Source: 2-02-FULL-47-50 sp964479045
GTDB taxonomy: Bacteria > Pseudomonadota > Gammaproteobacteria > Eutrophobiales > Eutrophobiaceae
Length of the DNA: 34,874 nucleotides
Direction: 5' to 3'
Assembly (NCBI GenBank): GCA_964479045.1
Contig: CAYZJI010000018.1
Span: forward strand, 1-34,874
In this document: piece by piece, positions 1-8,093 of the stretch
How positions within the stretch are numbered: position 1 is the first letter of the stretch
How the letters are laid out: each line of letters begins with the position of its first letter
The notes under the pieces: generated by a model
Database searches by the model: none
What the model was told of the DNA's origin: nothing
What the model saw: only the letters and a program-made list of their open reading frames with translations
Program-made: the position numbers and the translations under genes

Positions 1-839
1 TGATCATGGAACGGCGTCCGGCACACACGCGGAAATTTCACATGCCGGAAAAATGTCCGGTGTGCGGATCTGAAGTAGAACGGATAGAAGGCGAGACGAT
101 CGCCCGTTGTACGGCGGGACTGTTTTGTCCGGCACAGCAGATCCAGGCCATTATTCATTTTGCCTCACGTCGCGCCATGGATATTGAAGGCCTCGGCGAT
201 AAACTGGTTGAGCAACTGGTTGCCGAAAAACTGATCCGGAACATTGCGGATCTCTACTCCTTATCAAATGAACAACTGGCCAATCTGGAACGCATGGGTG
301 AAAAATCGGCAGCCAATGTCATCGAGTCGCTGGAGAAAAGTAAAAACACGACACTCAACCGGTTTTTATATGCACTCGGCATCCGCGAAGTCGGTGAAGC
401 CACCGCACGCGCACTGGCCATGCACTTTGGAAATCTGGATGCCATACTCAATGCTTCCGAAGATGATCTGTTAAAAGTGCTGGATGTCGGCCCGATAGTG
501 GCGCATCACATCCGCAGTTTTTTTGCCGAACCACACAACCGCAACATTATTAATAAATTAGTTGATGCCGGAATTCACTGGCCCGCAATCGAAAAATCCG
601 GATCACAACCTTTGGCCGGAAAGACATTCGTCATCACCGGCACCCTGAACAGCATGAGCCGCGATGAAGCGAAAGAAAAATTGCAGGCACTCGGCGCCAA
701 AGTCAGTGGCAGCGTGTCGAAAAAAACCGATTATGTCGTCGCAGGTAGCGATCCGGGAAGCAAACTCGACAAGGCACGGGAACTGAATGTACAAGTGCTG
801 GATGAGCAGGGTTTTCTTAATTTAATACGGATAAAATAG
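1..839 (+). CDS. ligA: NAD-dependent DNA ligase LigA, C-terminal part
   Basis: This is the 3' part of the gene for the NAD+-dependent DNA ligase that seals nicks in replication and repair. The frame is open to the left edge (first full codon at 3), so the adenylation domain and most of the OB fold lie outside. What remains, about 278 residues, begins with the Cys4 zinc finger (CPVCGS, then ARC and FCPAQ). Helix-hairpin-helix repeats follow, with LERMGEKSAANV and the strongly conserved FLYALGIREVGEATA. The BRCT domain comes last (GKTFVITGTL, then GSVSKKTDYVVAG). Similarity to the E. coli LigA C-terminus runs to the end, so the protein is complete on this side. The ATG at 6 is internal and is not the start. 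Identification is secure. Confidence 0.97.
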   Translation, partial: IMERRPAHTRKFHMPEKCPVCGSEVERIEGETIARCTAGLFCPAQQIQAIIHFASRRAMDIEGLGDKLVEQLVAEKLIRNIADLYSLSNEQLANLERMGEKSAANVIESLEKSKNTTLNRFLYALGIREVGEATARALAMHFGNLDAILNASEDDLLKVLDVGPIVAHHIRSFFAEPHNRNIINKLVDAGIHWPAIEKSGSQPLAGKTFVITGTLNSMSRDEAKEKLQALGAKVSGSVSKKTDYVVAGSDPGSKLDKARELNVQVLDEQGFLNLIRIK

Positions 840-844
840 TTAAT

Positions 845-893
845 ATCATGATCAGTTCACAGCCATGGCGATTAACTGCTAAAATCATATTCA
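845..893 (+). promoter_or_regulatory. Probable hicBA promoter with inverted repeats
   Basis: A sigma-70 type promoter is visible: -35 TTCACA at 856-861, an 18-base spacer, and -10 TAAAAT at 880-885 preceded by TG at 877-878 (extended -10). The expected start near 892 gives a leader of about 30 bases before hicB. A perfect 8-base palindrome, ATCATGAT, lies just upstream at about 845-852, and the arms CAGTT (853-857) and AACTG (874-878) flank the spacer. Toxin-antitoxin operons are normally autoregulated, so these could be operators; that part is inference. Confidence 0.5.
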
Positions 894-921
894 GTTATTG
901 AGGATGTTACGGAGGTTTCCC

Positions 922-1128
922 ATGAGACAAGTCGTAGTCCATCCCGGTGAAGACAATTACTGGGTCGCAGAATGCCCCAGTCTCCCTGGCTGCATCAGTC
1001 AGGGTCATACCCGTGAAGAAGCTCTGGTCAACATCAAGGAAGCCATGGAAGGTTATATTGCCGCCTTAAAAGACGATGGTCTACCCATTCCTGAAGATCA
1101 CTTTGATACACTATTAGTGGCATTGTGA
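922..1128 (+). CDS. hicB: HicB-family antitoxin (short form)
   Basis: This 68-residue protein has the HicB / UPF0150 signature: YWVAECPSLPGC, a SQG turn, then EEALVNIKEAMEGYI. HicB folds as a degenerate RNase H-like domain that binds and neutralises HicA. The ATG at 922 is preferred over an in-frame ATG at 898 because GGAGGT at 911-916 sits 5 bases before it and because family members start right at the first beta strand. The protein ends straight after the partner-binding domain. There is no C-terminal helix-turn-helix or ribbon-helix-helix, so DNA binding, if any, must come from the core domain or the complex. It overlaps hicA by 4 bases. Confidence 0.9.
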   Translation: MRQVVVHPGEDNYWVAECPSLPGCISQGHTREEALVNIKEAMEGYIAALKDDGLPIPEDHFDTLLVAL

Positions 1129-1346
1129 GCAAACTCCCACGGATCTCAGGAAGAGACTGCGTTGCCGCGCTCGTGAAAGCCGGATTTCAGAAGAAACGCC
1201 AACATGGCAGCCATATAATCCTGCGCCGGGATAATCCATTTGCACAATTGGTGGTGCCTGATCACAAAGAACTGGATCGCGGGACGTTACGCGCCATACT
1301 TCGGCAGGCCAATCTCAGTGTCGATGAATTCAATCAATTATTATGA
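1125..1346 (+). CDS. hicA: HicA-family mRNA interferase toxin
   Basis: A 73-residue HicA toxin with a double-stranded-RNA-binding-like fold; HicA proteins cleave mRNA independently of the ribosome. The catalytic histidine is in the GSH motif (His30), after KAGFQKKRQ and before IILRR. The C-terminus has the usual GTLRAILRQANLS helix. The start is GTG at 1125, overlapping the hicB stop by 4 bases (GTGA), so the toxin is probably translated by coupling to the antitoxin. The antitoxin-first order is the reverse of the commoner hicA-hicB order. The key residues are present, so the toxin looks intact. Confidence 0.9.
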   Translation: MSKLPRISGRDCVAALVKAGFQKKRQHGSHIILRRDNPFAQLVVPDHKELDRGTLRAILRQANLSVDEFNQLL

Positions 1347-1353
1347 CGCTATA

Positions 1354-1394
1354 TGAAAATTATATTCGCATGATTACGCTCAGTATAATTAATG
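1354..1394. repeat. Inverted repeat downstream of hicA
   Basis: An AT-rich inverted repeat, AATTATA ... TATAATT, with about 19 bases between the arms, follows the hicA stop. It has no downstream T-run and is not a convincing intrinsic terminator. The remaining sequence up to the ATG at 1468 is AT-rich and shows no clear promoter or ribosome binding site. Confidence 0.3.
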
Positions 1395-1467
1395 CGGTAC
1401 GTCCCTGATTGTTTTTTTGGGGATGATAGATTTCGACCTAAGGCAGACATGTATTTAAGCCAAACAT

Positions 1468-2508
1468 ATGAATGAAACAGAAAACACATCAACACCTAAT
1501 AAGACTGACAAAATGTCTACGCTCCAAGCCTTGCTCATTGGTTGTTCAGTCATTGCGGGCATATTTAGCTCAATAAGTATAGGTGCTATATATGGTATAT
1601 CTGCATATAAATATTTTGCTGAATTTTACACTGATCAATCACAGGGTATTAGTGGAGTAATGTTTGTTTCTTTTCTCTTAGGCGTCCCAGCTTGTATCGG
1701 CATCCTGATCGGCTACCTTGCAAATCGTAGGAAAAAAGCCGGCCTTGCGGGCACGACCGTATTAACTATTTTATCTATCAGTTTTTTTATGTTTGCAGCA
1801 GGGGCTTTTCTTCGAGAGGGAGCTATTTGTATTATAATGGCTGCTCCATTATTTATTGCCGCAAGCTTAATTGGAGCACTATTAGGCATGATCGTCGTTA
1901 CGGTAAAATGGATAAGGGGAACTAAACTATTATCTATTTCATTATTGGCCCCACTTTTATTGGCTCCAATTGAAAATAGATTCGACTCTCCATCCACAAT
2001 TCAACTTATAACATCAAGCATCTATATAAACGCCAAACCCTCAGTTGTATGGCACCATATTAATTACCCATTAAATATTCAGCCTTCAGAATTACAAAAT
2101 GGTTTTGCATATAAGATTGGTGTTCCTTATCCAATTGAAGCGAGAACGCTTGATGAGCATGTAGGAGGATTACGAATTTTACATTGGCAGCGTGGAGTAA
2201 ATTTCAAGGAAATAATAACGGCATGGGAACCAAACCAATATATTGAGTGGGAATATATATTTGATGTTGATTCATTCCCGCCTGGCTCATTAGATGATCA
2301 TATAGTAATTGGCGGAAGATATTTTGATTTAGAAAAGACTTCTTATACATTGAAGTCTGTGGGCGAAGGAACCGAATTATCCATAAATGTAAAAACTCGT
2401 TTGACAACTAACTTTAATTGGTATGCATCTTTGTGGTCTAGATTTTTAGTGACTGATACAGCAAATGCTATTTTAAAATTTTACAAAAAACGTTCTGAAA
2501 ATAGTTAA
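1468..2508 (+). CDS. Orphan membrane protein with C-terminal START/SRPBCC-like domain
   Basis: I do not recognise this 346-residue protein as a named family. The N-terminal half has a short polar head (about 1-18) and then five probable membrane segments at about 20-46, 61-85, 95-115, 118-145 and 152-168, with a basic NRRKK turn after the second. Residues about 177-340 look like a START/SRPBCC lipid-pocket domain. It shows the typical strand and helix opening (ITSSIYINAKPSVVWHHI), ITAWEPNQYIEWEY in the middle, and a final long helix (LWSRFLVTDTANAILKFYKKR). The DNA is much more AT-rich than its neighbours (15 of 60 bases are G or C at 1561-1620) and uses many ATA and AGA codons, which suggests recent acquisition. 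No good ribosome binding site precedes the ATG at 1468; a second in-frame ATG lies at 1513. A lipid- or hydrophobic-ligand-linked membrane role is only a guess. Confidence 0.65.
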   Translation: MNETENTSTPNKTDKMSTLQALLIGCSVIAGIFSSISIGAIYGISAYKYFAEFYTDQSQGISGVMFVSFLLGVPACIGILIGYLANRRKKAGLAGTTVLTILSISFFMFAAGAFLREGAICIIMAAPLFIAASLIGALLGMIVVTVKWIRGTKLLSISLLAPLLLAPIENRFDSPSTIQLITSSIYINAKPSVVWHHINYPLNIQPSELQNGFAYKIGVPYPIEARTLDEHVGGLRILHWQRGVNFKEIITAWEPNQYIEWEYIFDVDSFPPGSLDDHIVIGGRYFDLEKTSYTLKSVGEGTELSINVKTRLTTNFNWYASLWSRFLVTDTANAILKFYKKRSENS

Positions 2509-2589
2509 CATCCGCTTCTGGCCGTTAGCAGATGTAGAGAAACTAAAATAAAAAACCAATAAAACACATATCAAGGCGCTCGTTCTGAC

Positions 2590-2614
2590 GCAAACCACAC
2601 TACGCTTTGTTTGC
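2590..2614. repeat. Inverted repeat between convergent genes
   Basis: GCAAAC (2590-2595) and GTTTGC (2609-2614) can form a 6-bp stem with a 13-base loop in the 123-base gap between the orphan gene and nadB, which converge here. There is no adjoining T-run on either strand, so a terminator role is uncertain. The rest of the gap shows nothing recognisable. Confidence 0.3.
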
Positions 2615-2631
2615 ACCGCATAGCTTCAATG

Positions 2632-4263
2632 TTATTTAATCGCAATCACCGCCGGTTGAGATCGGCTGATTTGTAACACAGTATCCTGCGGTGGGCGATT
2701 GGCATCGAGTTCCGGATAATCGAGTGAATAATGTAGACCACGGCTTTCCTTGCGGAGCAGGGCGGATTCAATAATCAGATTGGCGACGGTTGCGAGATTG
2801 CGCAGTTCAATCAGATCATCGGTGATACGGAAGTTGCCGTAGTATTCATGAATTTCACGATGTAATAACCGGATGCGATGCAGGGCGCGTTGCAGGCGCT
2901 TGGTGGTGCGCACGATGCCGACATAGTCCCACATGAAACGGCGGATCTCATCCCAGTTATGTGACACCACCACTTCTTCATCCGAATCCGTCACGCGACT
3001 TTCATCCCACGGCGGCAGGGGTTTGGGCATGGCTACATTTGCAAGCTGTTCACGTATATCGCGATAGGCGGAATGGGCAAATACCACACATTCCAGCAAT
3101 GAATTACTGGCCATACGATTGGCGCCGTGCAGGCCTGAGCAACTCACCTCGCCGATGGCATAGAGTCCATTGATATTGGTGCGGCCATCAGTATCGATCT
3201 GCACGCCACCACAAGTGTAATGAGCGGCGGGCACCACCGGCACCGGTTCTTTGGTCAGATCAAATCCGAATTCCTTGCATTTCTGATAAATGCTGGGGAA
3301 ATGTTCGATGATGAAATCCGCCGGTTTGTGACTGATATCGAGATATACACACTCATCACCGCGTTTTTTCATTTCATGGTCGATGGCACGGGCGACGATA
3401 TCACGCGGCGCCAGTTCGCCCCGCGCATCAAACCGTCGCATGAAAGGTTCGCCATCCGAAAGCAATAACCGTGCGCCTTCACCGCGCAGGGCTTCGGAAA
3501 TCAGAAAAGATTTTGCCCTGGGATGATAGAGGCAGGTGGGGTGAAACTGGATGAATTCCATGTTGGCAATTTCACAGCCTGCGCGCCACGCCATGGCAAT
3601 GCCGTCACCGGTGCAGGTGTCCGGATTGCTGGTATATAAGTAGACTTTTCCGGCACCGCCGGTGGCGAGCACCACAAATTTTGCCCGGAATACATCGACC
3701 TGATCTTTTTTCCGATCGTAGACATAAGCCCCCAGACAACGATTGGGGGAGAGCCCGAGTTTTTCCGCCGTGATCAAATCTATCGCGGCATGATGTTCAA
3801 ATAATTCAATATTGGAATGGGTGCGGACCTTGCCTTCCAGTGTGGTTTCGATAGCGCGTCCGGTGGAATCGGAAGCATGAATGATGCGGCGATGACTGTG
3901 TCCGCCTTCCTGATTGAGGTGATAATCCAGTAGTCCTTCGGCATTGCGCGCCTTGGTGAAATCCACGCCGATATCAATCAGCCACTGGATGCTTTCCCTG
4001 CCATGCTCCACCACATAGCGGACCACATCCTCTTTGCATAAACCGGCACCGGCATTGAGCGTGTCTTCTACATGCGAGTCGATTGAATCGCAGGTATCGA
4101 GTACTGCGGAAACACCGCCCTGTGCGTAATAGGTCGCACCTTCGGTGAGTTCCTGTTTCGAGAGCACCGCGACACTGGCATGCTGGGCGAGTTGCAAGGC
4201 GAGGCTCAGACCGGAAGCACCGCTGCCGATGATGAGTATGTCGTGTTGGTATTGGCCGGTCAT
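2632..4263 (-). CDS. nadB: L-aspartate oxidase NadB
   Basis: A flavoprotein that oxidises L-aspartate to iminoaspartate, the first step of de novo NAD synthesis; NadA then uses the product. At 543 residues it matches the E. coli length of 540. The N-terminus has the FAD dinucleotide motif GSGASG (13-18). Further signatures are EGATYYAQGGVSAV, EGGHSHRRI, the FIQFHPTCLYHP and EALRGEGA segments of the fumarate reductase/succinate dehydrogenase flavoprotein family, and GLYAIGEVSCSGLHGANR near the C-terminal part. The ATG at 4263 places the FAD motif correctly. Divergence of nadB from rpoE is a conserved gammaproteobacterial arrangement. No nadA or nadC is in this window. Confidence 0.97.
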   Translation of the reverse strand: MTGQYQHDILIIGSGASGLSLALQLAQHASVAVLSKQELTEGATYYAQGGVSAVLDTCDSIDSHVEDTLNAGAGLCKEDVVRYVVEHGRESIQWLIDIGVDFTKARNAEGLLDYHLNQEGGHSHRRIIHASDSTGRAIETTLEGKVRTHSNIELFEHHAAIDLITAEKLGLSPNRCLGAYVYDRKKDQVDVFRAKFVVLATGGAGKVYLYTSNPDTCTGDGIAMAWRAGCEIANMEFIQFHPTCLYHPRAKSFLISEALRGEGARLLLSDGEPFMRRFDARGELAPRDIVARAIDHEMKKRGDECVYLDISHKPADFIIEHFPSIYQKCKEFGFDLTKEPVPVVPAAHYTCGGVQIDTDGRTNINGLYAIGEVSCSGLHGANRMASNSLLECVVFAHSAYRDIREQLANVAMPKPLPPWDESRVTDSDEEVVVSHNWDEIRRFMWDYVGIVRTTKRLQRALHRIRLLHREIHEYYGNFRITDDLIELRNLATVANLIIESALLRKESRGLHYSLDYPELDANRPPQDTVLQISRSQPAVIAIK

Positions 4264-4401
4264 ATCACTTAAGATAACATACCCGAAATATGGGCTAACT
4301 CATTGATTAAAGCATGATATTATTGATTCATATCAGGGCTGGTCATAGTTGGTACCAGAGCCGGAAAACAGGACAGATAATAACACACGAGGCCGGCCCG
4401 C
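4264..4401. promoter_or_regulatory. nadB/rpoE divergent intergenic region
   Basis: These 138 bases must hold the promoters of both nadB and rpoE. I found no good match to the sigma-E consensus (GGAACTT with a TCAAA/TCTGA -10), which would be expected if rpoE is autoregulated. A direct repeat ATTGATT occurs at 4302-4308 and 4322-4328, and TATTAT (4318-4323) could serve as a weak -10. On the minus strand, TGTTATCTT close to the nadB start resembles an extended -10. None of these is strong enough to call individually. Confidence 0.3.
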
Positions 4402-4980
4402 ATGGGCGAGAAGCTAACCGATCAAGAACTGGTTGAACGCGTCCAGCGCGGCGATAAAAAGGCCTTTGATCTGCTCGTTCTCAAATACCAGTCACGCATT
4501 GTGAATCTGGTGACGCGTTTTGTCAGGAACCAGGCCGATGCTCTGGATGTCACACAGGATGCCTTCATCAAGGCCTATCGCGCCCTGCCGAATTTCCGGG
4601 GGGAGAGCGCGTTTTACACCTGGATGTACCGGATTGCCGTGAATACTGCGAAGAATTATCTGGCCGTGCAGGCGCGCCGGCCCATGGATATGGAGCAGGA
4701 TGTCTCGGAAATTGAACAATTTGACGGTGATAATGCTCTAAAGGAGTACGCTACACCTGAGAACCTCTTACTTCGGGACGAAATTCAGCATACGGTCATC
4801 AAGGCCATTGAAGATTTACCGGAGGACCTGAAGGTGGCAATCACCCTGCGTGAGGTGGAAGGATTGAGTTATGAAGACATTGCTGTGGCCATGGATTGTC
4901 CGATTGGCACGGTCCGGTCCCGCATCTTCAGGGCCAGAGAGGCCATAGACAAACAGCTTAAACCGTTGTTAGATAAATGA
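4402..4980 (+). CDS. rpoE: Envelope-stress sigma factor RpoE (AlgU type)
   Basis: ECF sigma factor of 192 residues that directs RNA polymerase to envelope-stress genes. The N-terminus (DQELVERVQRGDKKAFDLLV) and region 2 (DALDVTQDAFIKAYRALPNF, then FYTWMYRIAVNTAKNYL) are typical of the RpoE/AlgU group. Region 4 is near residues 135-185 (LPEDLKVAITLREVEGLSYE, then CPIGTVRSRIFRARE). The start at 4402 matches E. coli and Pseudomonas homologues. The anti-sigma genes rseA and rseB follow at once with a 10-base gap to rseA, so one transcript is likely. In the known system RseA binds this factor at the inner membrane until it is proteolysed. Confidence 0.97.
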   Translation: MGEKLTDQELVERVQRGDKKAFDLLVLKYQSRIVNLVTRFVRNQADALDVTQDAFIKAYRALPNFRGESAFYTWMYRIAVNTAKNYLAVQARRPMDMEQDVSEIEQFDGDNALKEYATPENLLLRDEIQHTVIKAIEDLPEDLKVAITLREVEGLSYEDIAVAMDCPIGTVRSRIFRAREAIDKQLKPLLDK

Positions 4981-4990
4981 GTGCACAACC

Positions 4991-5584
4991 ATGAGTGATA
5001 CCCCTATGAATGAACAGGCCCGCGAGCAGATTTCTGCATTAATGGATGATGAACTGGAAAACGGTTCAGCCTTTGTGCTGAACGGGTTACAGGACAGTCC
5101 GGAATTGCGCCAGACCTGGCAGCGTTATCACCTCATGGGTGAATGTCTGCGCGGCCATCTGCCGGCCCATATCGATCTGAAACTGGCGGATCGCATCAGC
5201 CGTGCGCTCCAGAACGAACCCGCCCTGAATGCACCAAACCAGACCACTACCCCGCAATACCTGAAACCGGTGATTGGTTTTGCGATTGCCGCGTCAGTGA
5301 CGTTTGTTGCCATCATGGGTGTCCGTCAGACGAGTATTGAACCTGTGGCCAGCCCGGTACCGGCGATTGCTTCGGTCCAGCCGGTGATTACCCATCAACC
5401 GGTGGCCACGGTTGTGGCCACACATCCTGTCATTCAGGAACAGCAGGAGCCACTGGCCATGCCGGTGGATGCCGAGTCGCGTCTGAACCGCTACTTGGTC
5501 AACTATAATGAGTACCGCTCCAACACCGGTATGCAGGGTATGTTGCCTTACGTCAGAATCGTGGCCCATGAAGTCGAGGAATAA
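4991..5584 (+). CDS. rseA: Anti-sigma-E factor RseA (MucA-like)
   Basis: Inner-membrane anti-sigma factor of 197 residues that sequesters RpoE. The cytoplasmic N-terminus holds the family's ISALMDDEL motif, then TWQRYHLMGECLRG, which contacts the sigma factor. One membrane segment lies at about 93-110, after YLKPV. The periplasmic part starts proline- and valine-rich and ends with a MucA-like tail (LNRYLVNYNEYRSNTG, then GMLPYVRIVAHE). In the known pathway DegS and RseP cleave it in turn; neither protease gene is in the window. The ATG at 4991 has a poor ribosome binding site and an in-frame ATG at 5006 is possible. The 3' end overlaps rseB by 17 bases. Confidence 0.93.
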   Translation: MSDTPMNEQAREQISALMDDELENGSAFVLNGLQDSPELRQTWQRYHLMGECLRGHLPAHIDLKLADRISRALQNEPALNAPNQTTTPQYLKPVIGFAIAASVTFVAIMGVRQTSIEPVASPVPAIASVQPVITHQPVATVVATHPVIQEQQEPLAMPVDAESRLNRYLVNYNEYRSNTGMQGMLPYVRIVAHEVEE

Positions 5585-6572
5585 GACCGCTTCACACTTT
5601 TTTCTGCTGCAACGGGGGCTGCTACCGCTATTCCTGCTGGTACTGCCGTCTCTGCTGCTGGCCGATGACACATCACAGCAGGCCCAGTTACTGATCAACC
5701 AGATGTCACAGGCGAGCCGTGACCTGAATTATGACGGCATATTCGTCTACCGGCGTGGCAGTCGCATGGACACCATGCGCCTGATACATAAATCCGGTGA
5801 AGAAGGGGAGTTTGAACGTATGGTGTCCCTGACCGGCCAGACCCGTGAAGTCATCCGTGACGGTAAATCCGTCACCTGTATTTTCCCGGACAACCAGTCG
5901 ATGCTGATAAAACGCAGCCAGCCCAAACAATTTATCGCTGCCCAATTACCGAACCCCATAGAAAAAATCGCCGACTATTATGAATTTTCTCTGGCTGGAC
6001 AGGACCGTGTGGCCGGCCGCACTGCCTGGCTGATAAATATCTCTCCCAAAGATGATTACCGCTACGGTTACCAGCTTTGGATAGATGAAGACACTAAATT
6101 ACTGCTCAAATCTGAATTAAAAGATGATTCCGGTTGGGCCATCGAGCAGATTGTATTTACCCATCTGGAGGTGCTCGACTCCGTCCCGGATGAACTCCTG
6201 AAACCTTCCATATCCGGCCAGGGCTATACCTGGTACAGCGGCTCTACTGAAGATATGCCCGTGAGCGTCAGCAAAAATGGCTGGCAAGTGAAAACCATGC
6301 CCGCCGGTTTTTCACAGAGCGACCATGAAATCCAGGCATTGGCGGAGAATACGCTGCCGGTTGAACATATGGTGTACAGCGACGGCCTCGCCCTGGTTTC
6401 CGTTTTTATAGAAAAGGTGGACAATCCGGCTGCAGAGGCCAACGTGGTGTCACGGCGTGGCGGGATTAATACCTATGCCACGTACAATGACGGGTACCAG
6501 ATTACCGCTGTGGGTGAAGTTCCGGGCAAAACCGTCGAGTTGATGGCAAAATCCGTAGTTCTGGAAAAATAA
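5568..6572 (+). CDS. rseB: Periplasmic sigma-E regulator RseB (MucB-like)
   Basis: Periplasmic protein that binds the RseA periplasmic tail, shields it from DegS, and senses mislocalised lipopolysaccharide or lipoprotein. The ATG at 5568 is chosen because it begins a clear signal peptide: a basic head MKSRNK, a hydrophobic run at about 17-31, and likely cleavage after Ala32 (LLLA-DD). This gives 334 residues against 318 in E. coli. The open frame extends further upstream, but that part has no signal peptide. MucB/RseB hallmarks include QASRDLNYDGIFVYRRG and YRYGYQLWIDEDTKLLLKSE. The start lies inside rseA, so the two are probably translationally coupled. Confidence 0.94.
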   Translation: MKSRNKTASHFFLLQRGLLPLFLLVLPSLLLADDTSQQAQLLINQMSQASRDLNYDGIFVYRRGSRMDTMRLIHKSGEEGEFERMVSLTGQTREVIRDGKSVTCIFPDNQSMLIKRSQPKQFIAAQLPNPIEKIADYYEFSLAGQDRVAGRTAWLINISPKDDYRYGYQLWIDEDTKLLLKSELKDDSGWAIEQIVFTHLEVLDSVPDELLKPSISGQGYTWYSGSTEDMPVSVSKNGWQVKTMPAGFSQSDHEIQALAENTLPVEHMVYSDGLALVSVFIEKVDNPAAEANVVSRRGGINTYATYNDGYQITAVGEVPGKTVELMAKSVVLEK

Positions 6573-6656
6573 CCGCCTCGTAAACCTGTTCCTGAATTAA
6601 CTCGGGGCAGTACCCTGAAATTTCCGGCATGAATTCAATTTGGAGAGAGTCAGTAC

Positions 6657-8093
6657 ATGAACAACGTTGATCGTTTCCTGATGTATTTTCTGCAGATAGT
6701 ATTCTGGTCGAGTCTGGTATTGACCACTCAGGCCCGCGCTGAAGCATTGCCCGATTTCACGCCGCTGGTGCAGGAAAATTCCGCAGCGGTGGTGAATATC
6801 AGCACAACCCTGAAAAAATCCGAAACCGGAAATTTCGAGAATTATCAAATGCCGGACATTCCGGAAGACAGTCCTTTCCATGACTTCTTCAAGAAATTTT
6901 TCGGTGAAATTCCGGAAGGCGGGCTGGATCCGTTCGAACAGCGTTCATCGCTGGGTTCGGGATTTATACTGGATGCCGCGGGTTATGTCATTACCAATAA
7001 CCATGTCGTCAAGGATGCTGACGAAATCGTCGTGCGCCTGCAGGACCGCCGTGAATTCGTTGCTGAAATCATTGGCACGGATGAACGCAGTGATATCGCC
7101 GTGTTGAAAATCAAGGGCGATAATCTCCCGTCCGTAAAACTGGGGAACTCCAATGATCTGAAAGTCGGTGAATGGGTATTGGCCATCGGCTCGCCATTTG
7201 GATTCGATCATTCCGTAACGGCCGGCATCGTGAGTGCCATCGGCCGCAGCCTGCCCAATGAAAATTATGTGCCGTTCATACAGACTGACGTCGCCATCAA
7301 TCCCGGTAATTCCGGCGGGCCCTTGTTCAATCTGCAAGGTGAAGTAGTCGGCGTGAACTCACAGATTTACAGCCGCACCGGCGGGTTCATGGGATTGTCC
7401 TTTGCTGTTCCGATTAATGTTGTGACGAATGTTTATGAACAACTGCGTGACAAGGGCCGTGTTTCCCGCGGCTGGCTGGGTGTGTTAATCCAGGATGTCA
7501 CCCGCGAATTGGCGGAGTCGTTTGGCATGCAGCGGCCGCATGGCGCGCTGATTGCCAAGGTATTACCGGATGGTCCTGCGGAAAAGGCCGGACTGGAAGT
7601 AGGCGATATCGTGGTCAAGTTTGACGGCAAGGAAATCAGTTTTTCCTCGGATCTGCCGCCACTGGTTGGTGCCAGCCGGATAGGTTCAAAGGTACCGGTT
7701 GAAATCATCCGCCGGGGCGAGACCAAACAACTGAAAATCCAGATTTCTGAATTACCGGTGGATGAAACTGCCCAGGCTGCCCCCGGGGACACACAACCCT
7801 CTGCACCCGCCAATGCGCTGAACATTACTGTAAAGGATTTGACCGATGAGCAAAAAGCGGAACTTGAGATTGAAGATCATGGTGTGATCGTGGAAACGGT
7901 TAACGAGGGCCCGGCCCAAAAAGCGGGTGTCAGGAATGGTGATGTCATACTGTTGATCAACAACATCAAGATTAAGAACACTGCCCATTTTGACAAACTG
8001 GTAAACGAGCTGCCGAAAGACAAATCGATTCCAATGTTGCTGCAAAGGCGTGGTGGTCCGATATTCATTGCGCTCAAGCTGTCTGATTCGTGA
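6657..8093 (+). CDS. mucD: Periplasmic serine protease MucD (DegP/DegQ family)
   Basis: HtrA-type protease and chaperone of 478 residues that degrades misfolded envelope proteins. A signal peptide ends at ARA-EA (cleavage near residue 28). The catalytic triad is His116 (TNNHVV), Asp146 (RSDIAVLKI) and Ser219 (NPGNSGGPL). Two PDZ domains follow, at about 270-370 (SRGWLGVLIQDVTRELAESF) and about 390-475, split by a linker rich in Ala, Pro and Gln. GGAGAG at 6642-6647 is the ribosome binding site. Having it directly after rseB is the Pseudomonas arrangement, but mucC (rseC), which lies between them there, is missing. It overlaps the next gene by 4 bases. Confidence 0.96.
   Translation: MNNVDRFLMYFLQIVFWSSLVLTTQARAEALPDFTPLVQENSAAVVNISTTLKKSETGNFENYQMPDIPEDSPFHDFFKKFFGEIPEGGLDPFEQRSSLGSGFILDAAGYVITNNHVVKDADEIVVRLQDRREFVAEIIGTDERSDIAVLKIKGDNLPSVKLGNSNDLKVGEWVLAIGSPFGFDHSVTAGIVSAIGRSLPNENYVPFIQTDVAINPGNSGGPLFNLQGEVVGVNSQIYSRTGGFMGLSFAVPINVVTNVYEQLRDKGRVSRGWLGVLIQDVTRELAESFGMQRPHGALIAKVLPDGPAEKAGLEVGDIVVKFDGKEISFSSDLPPLVGASRIGSKVPVEIIRRGETKQLKIQISELPVDETAQAAPGDTQPSAPANALNITVKDLTDEQKAELEIEDHGVIVETVNEGPAQKAGVRNGDVILLINNIKIKNTAHFDKLVNELPKDKSIPMLLQRRGGPIFIALKLSDS

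Noticed and set aside
2509..2631. Possible integron attC-like site after the orphan gene (GTTAGC near 2525)
   Set aside because: The core-site consensus fails on both sides and there is no integrase or further cassette.
6573..6656. Possible sigma-E promoter before mucD (GAATTA ... CTGAA)
   Set aside because: Both boxes deviate from the GAACTT/TCTGA consensus and the spacing is off; read-through from rseB is enough.
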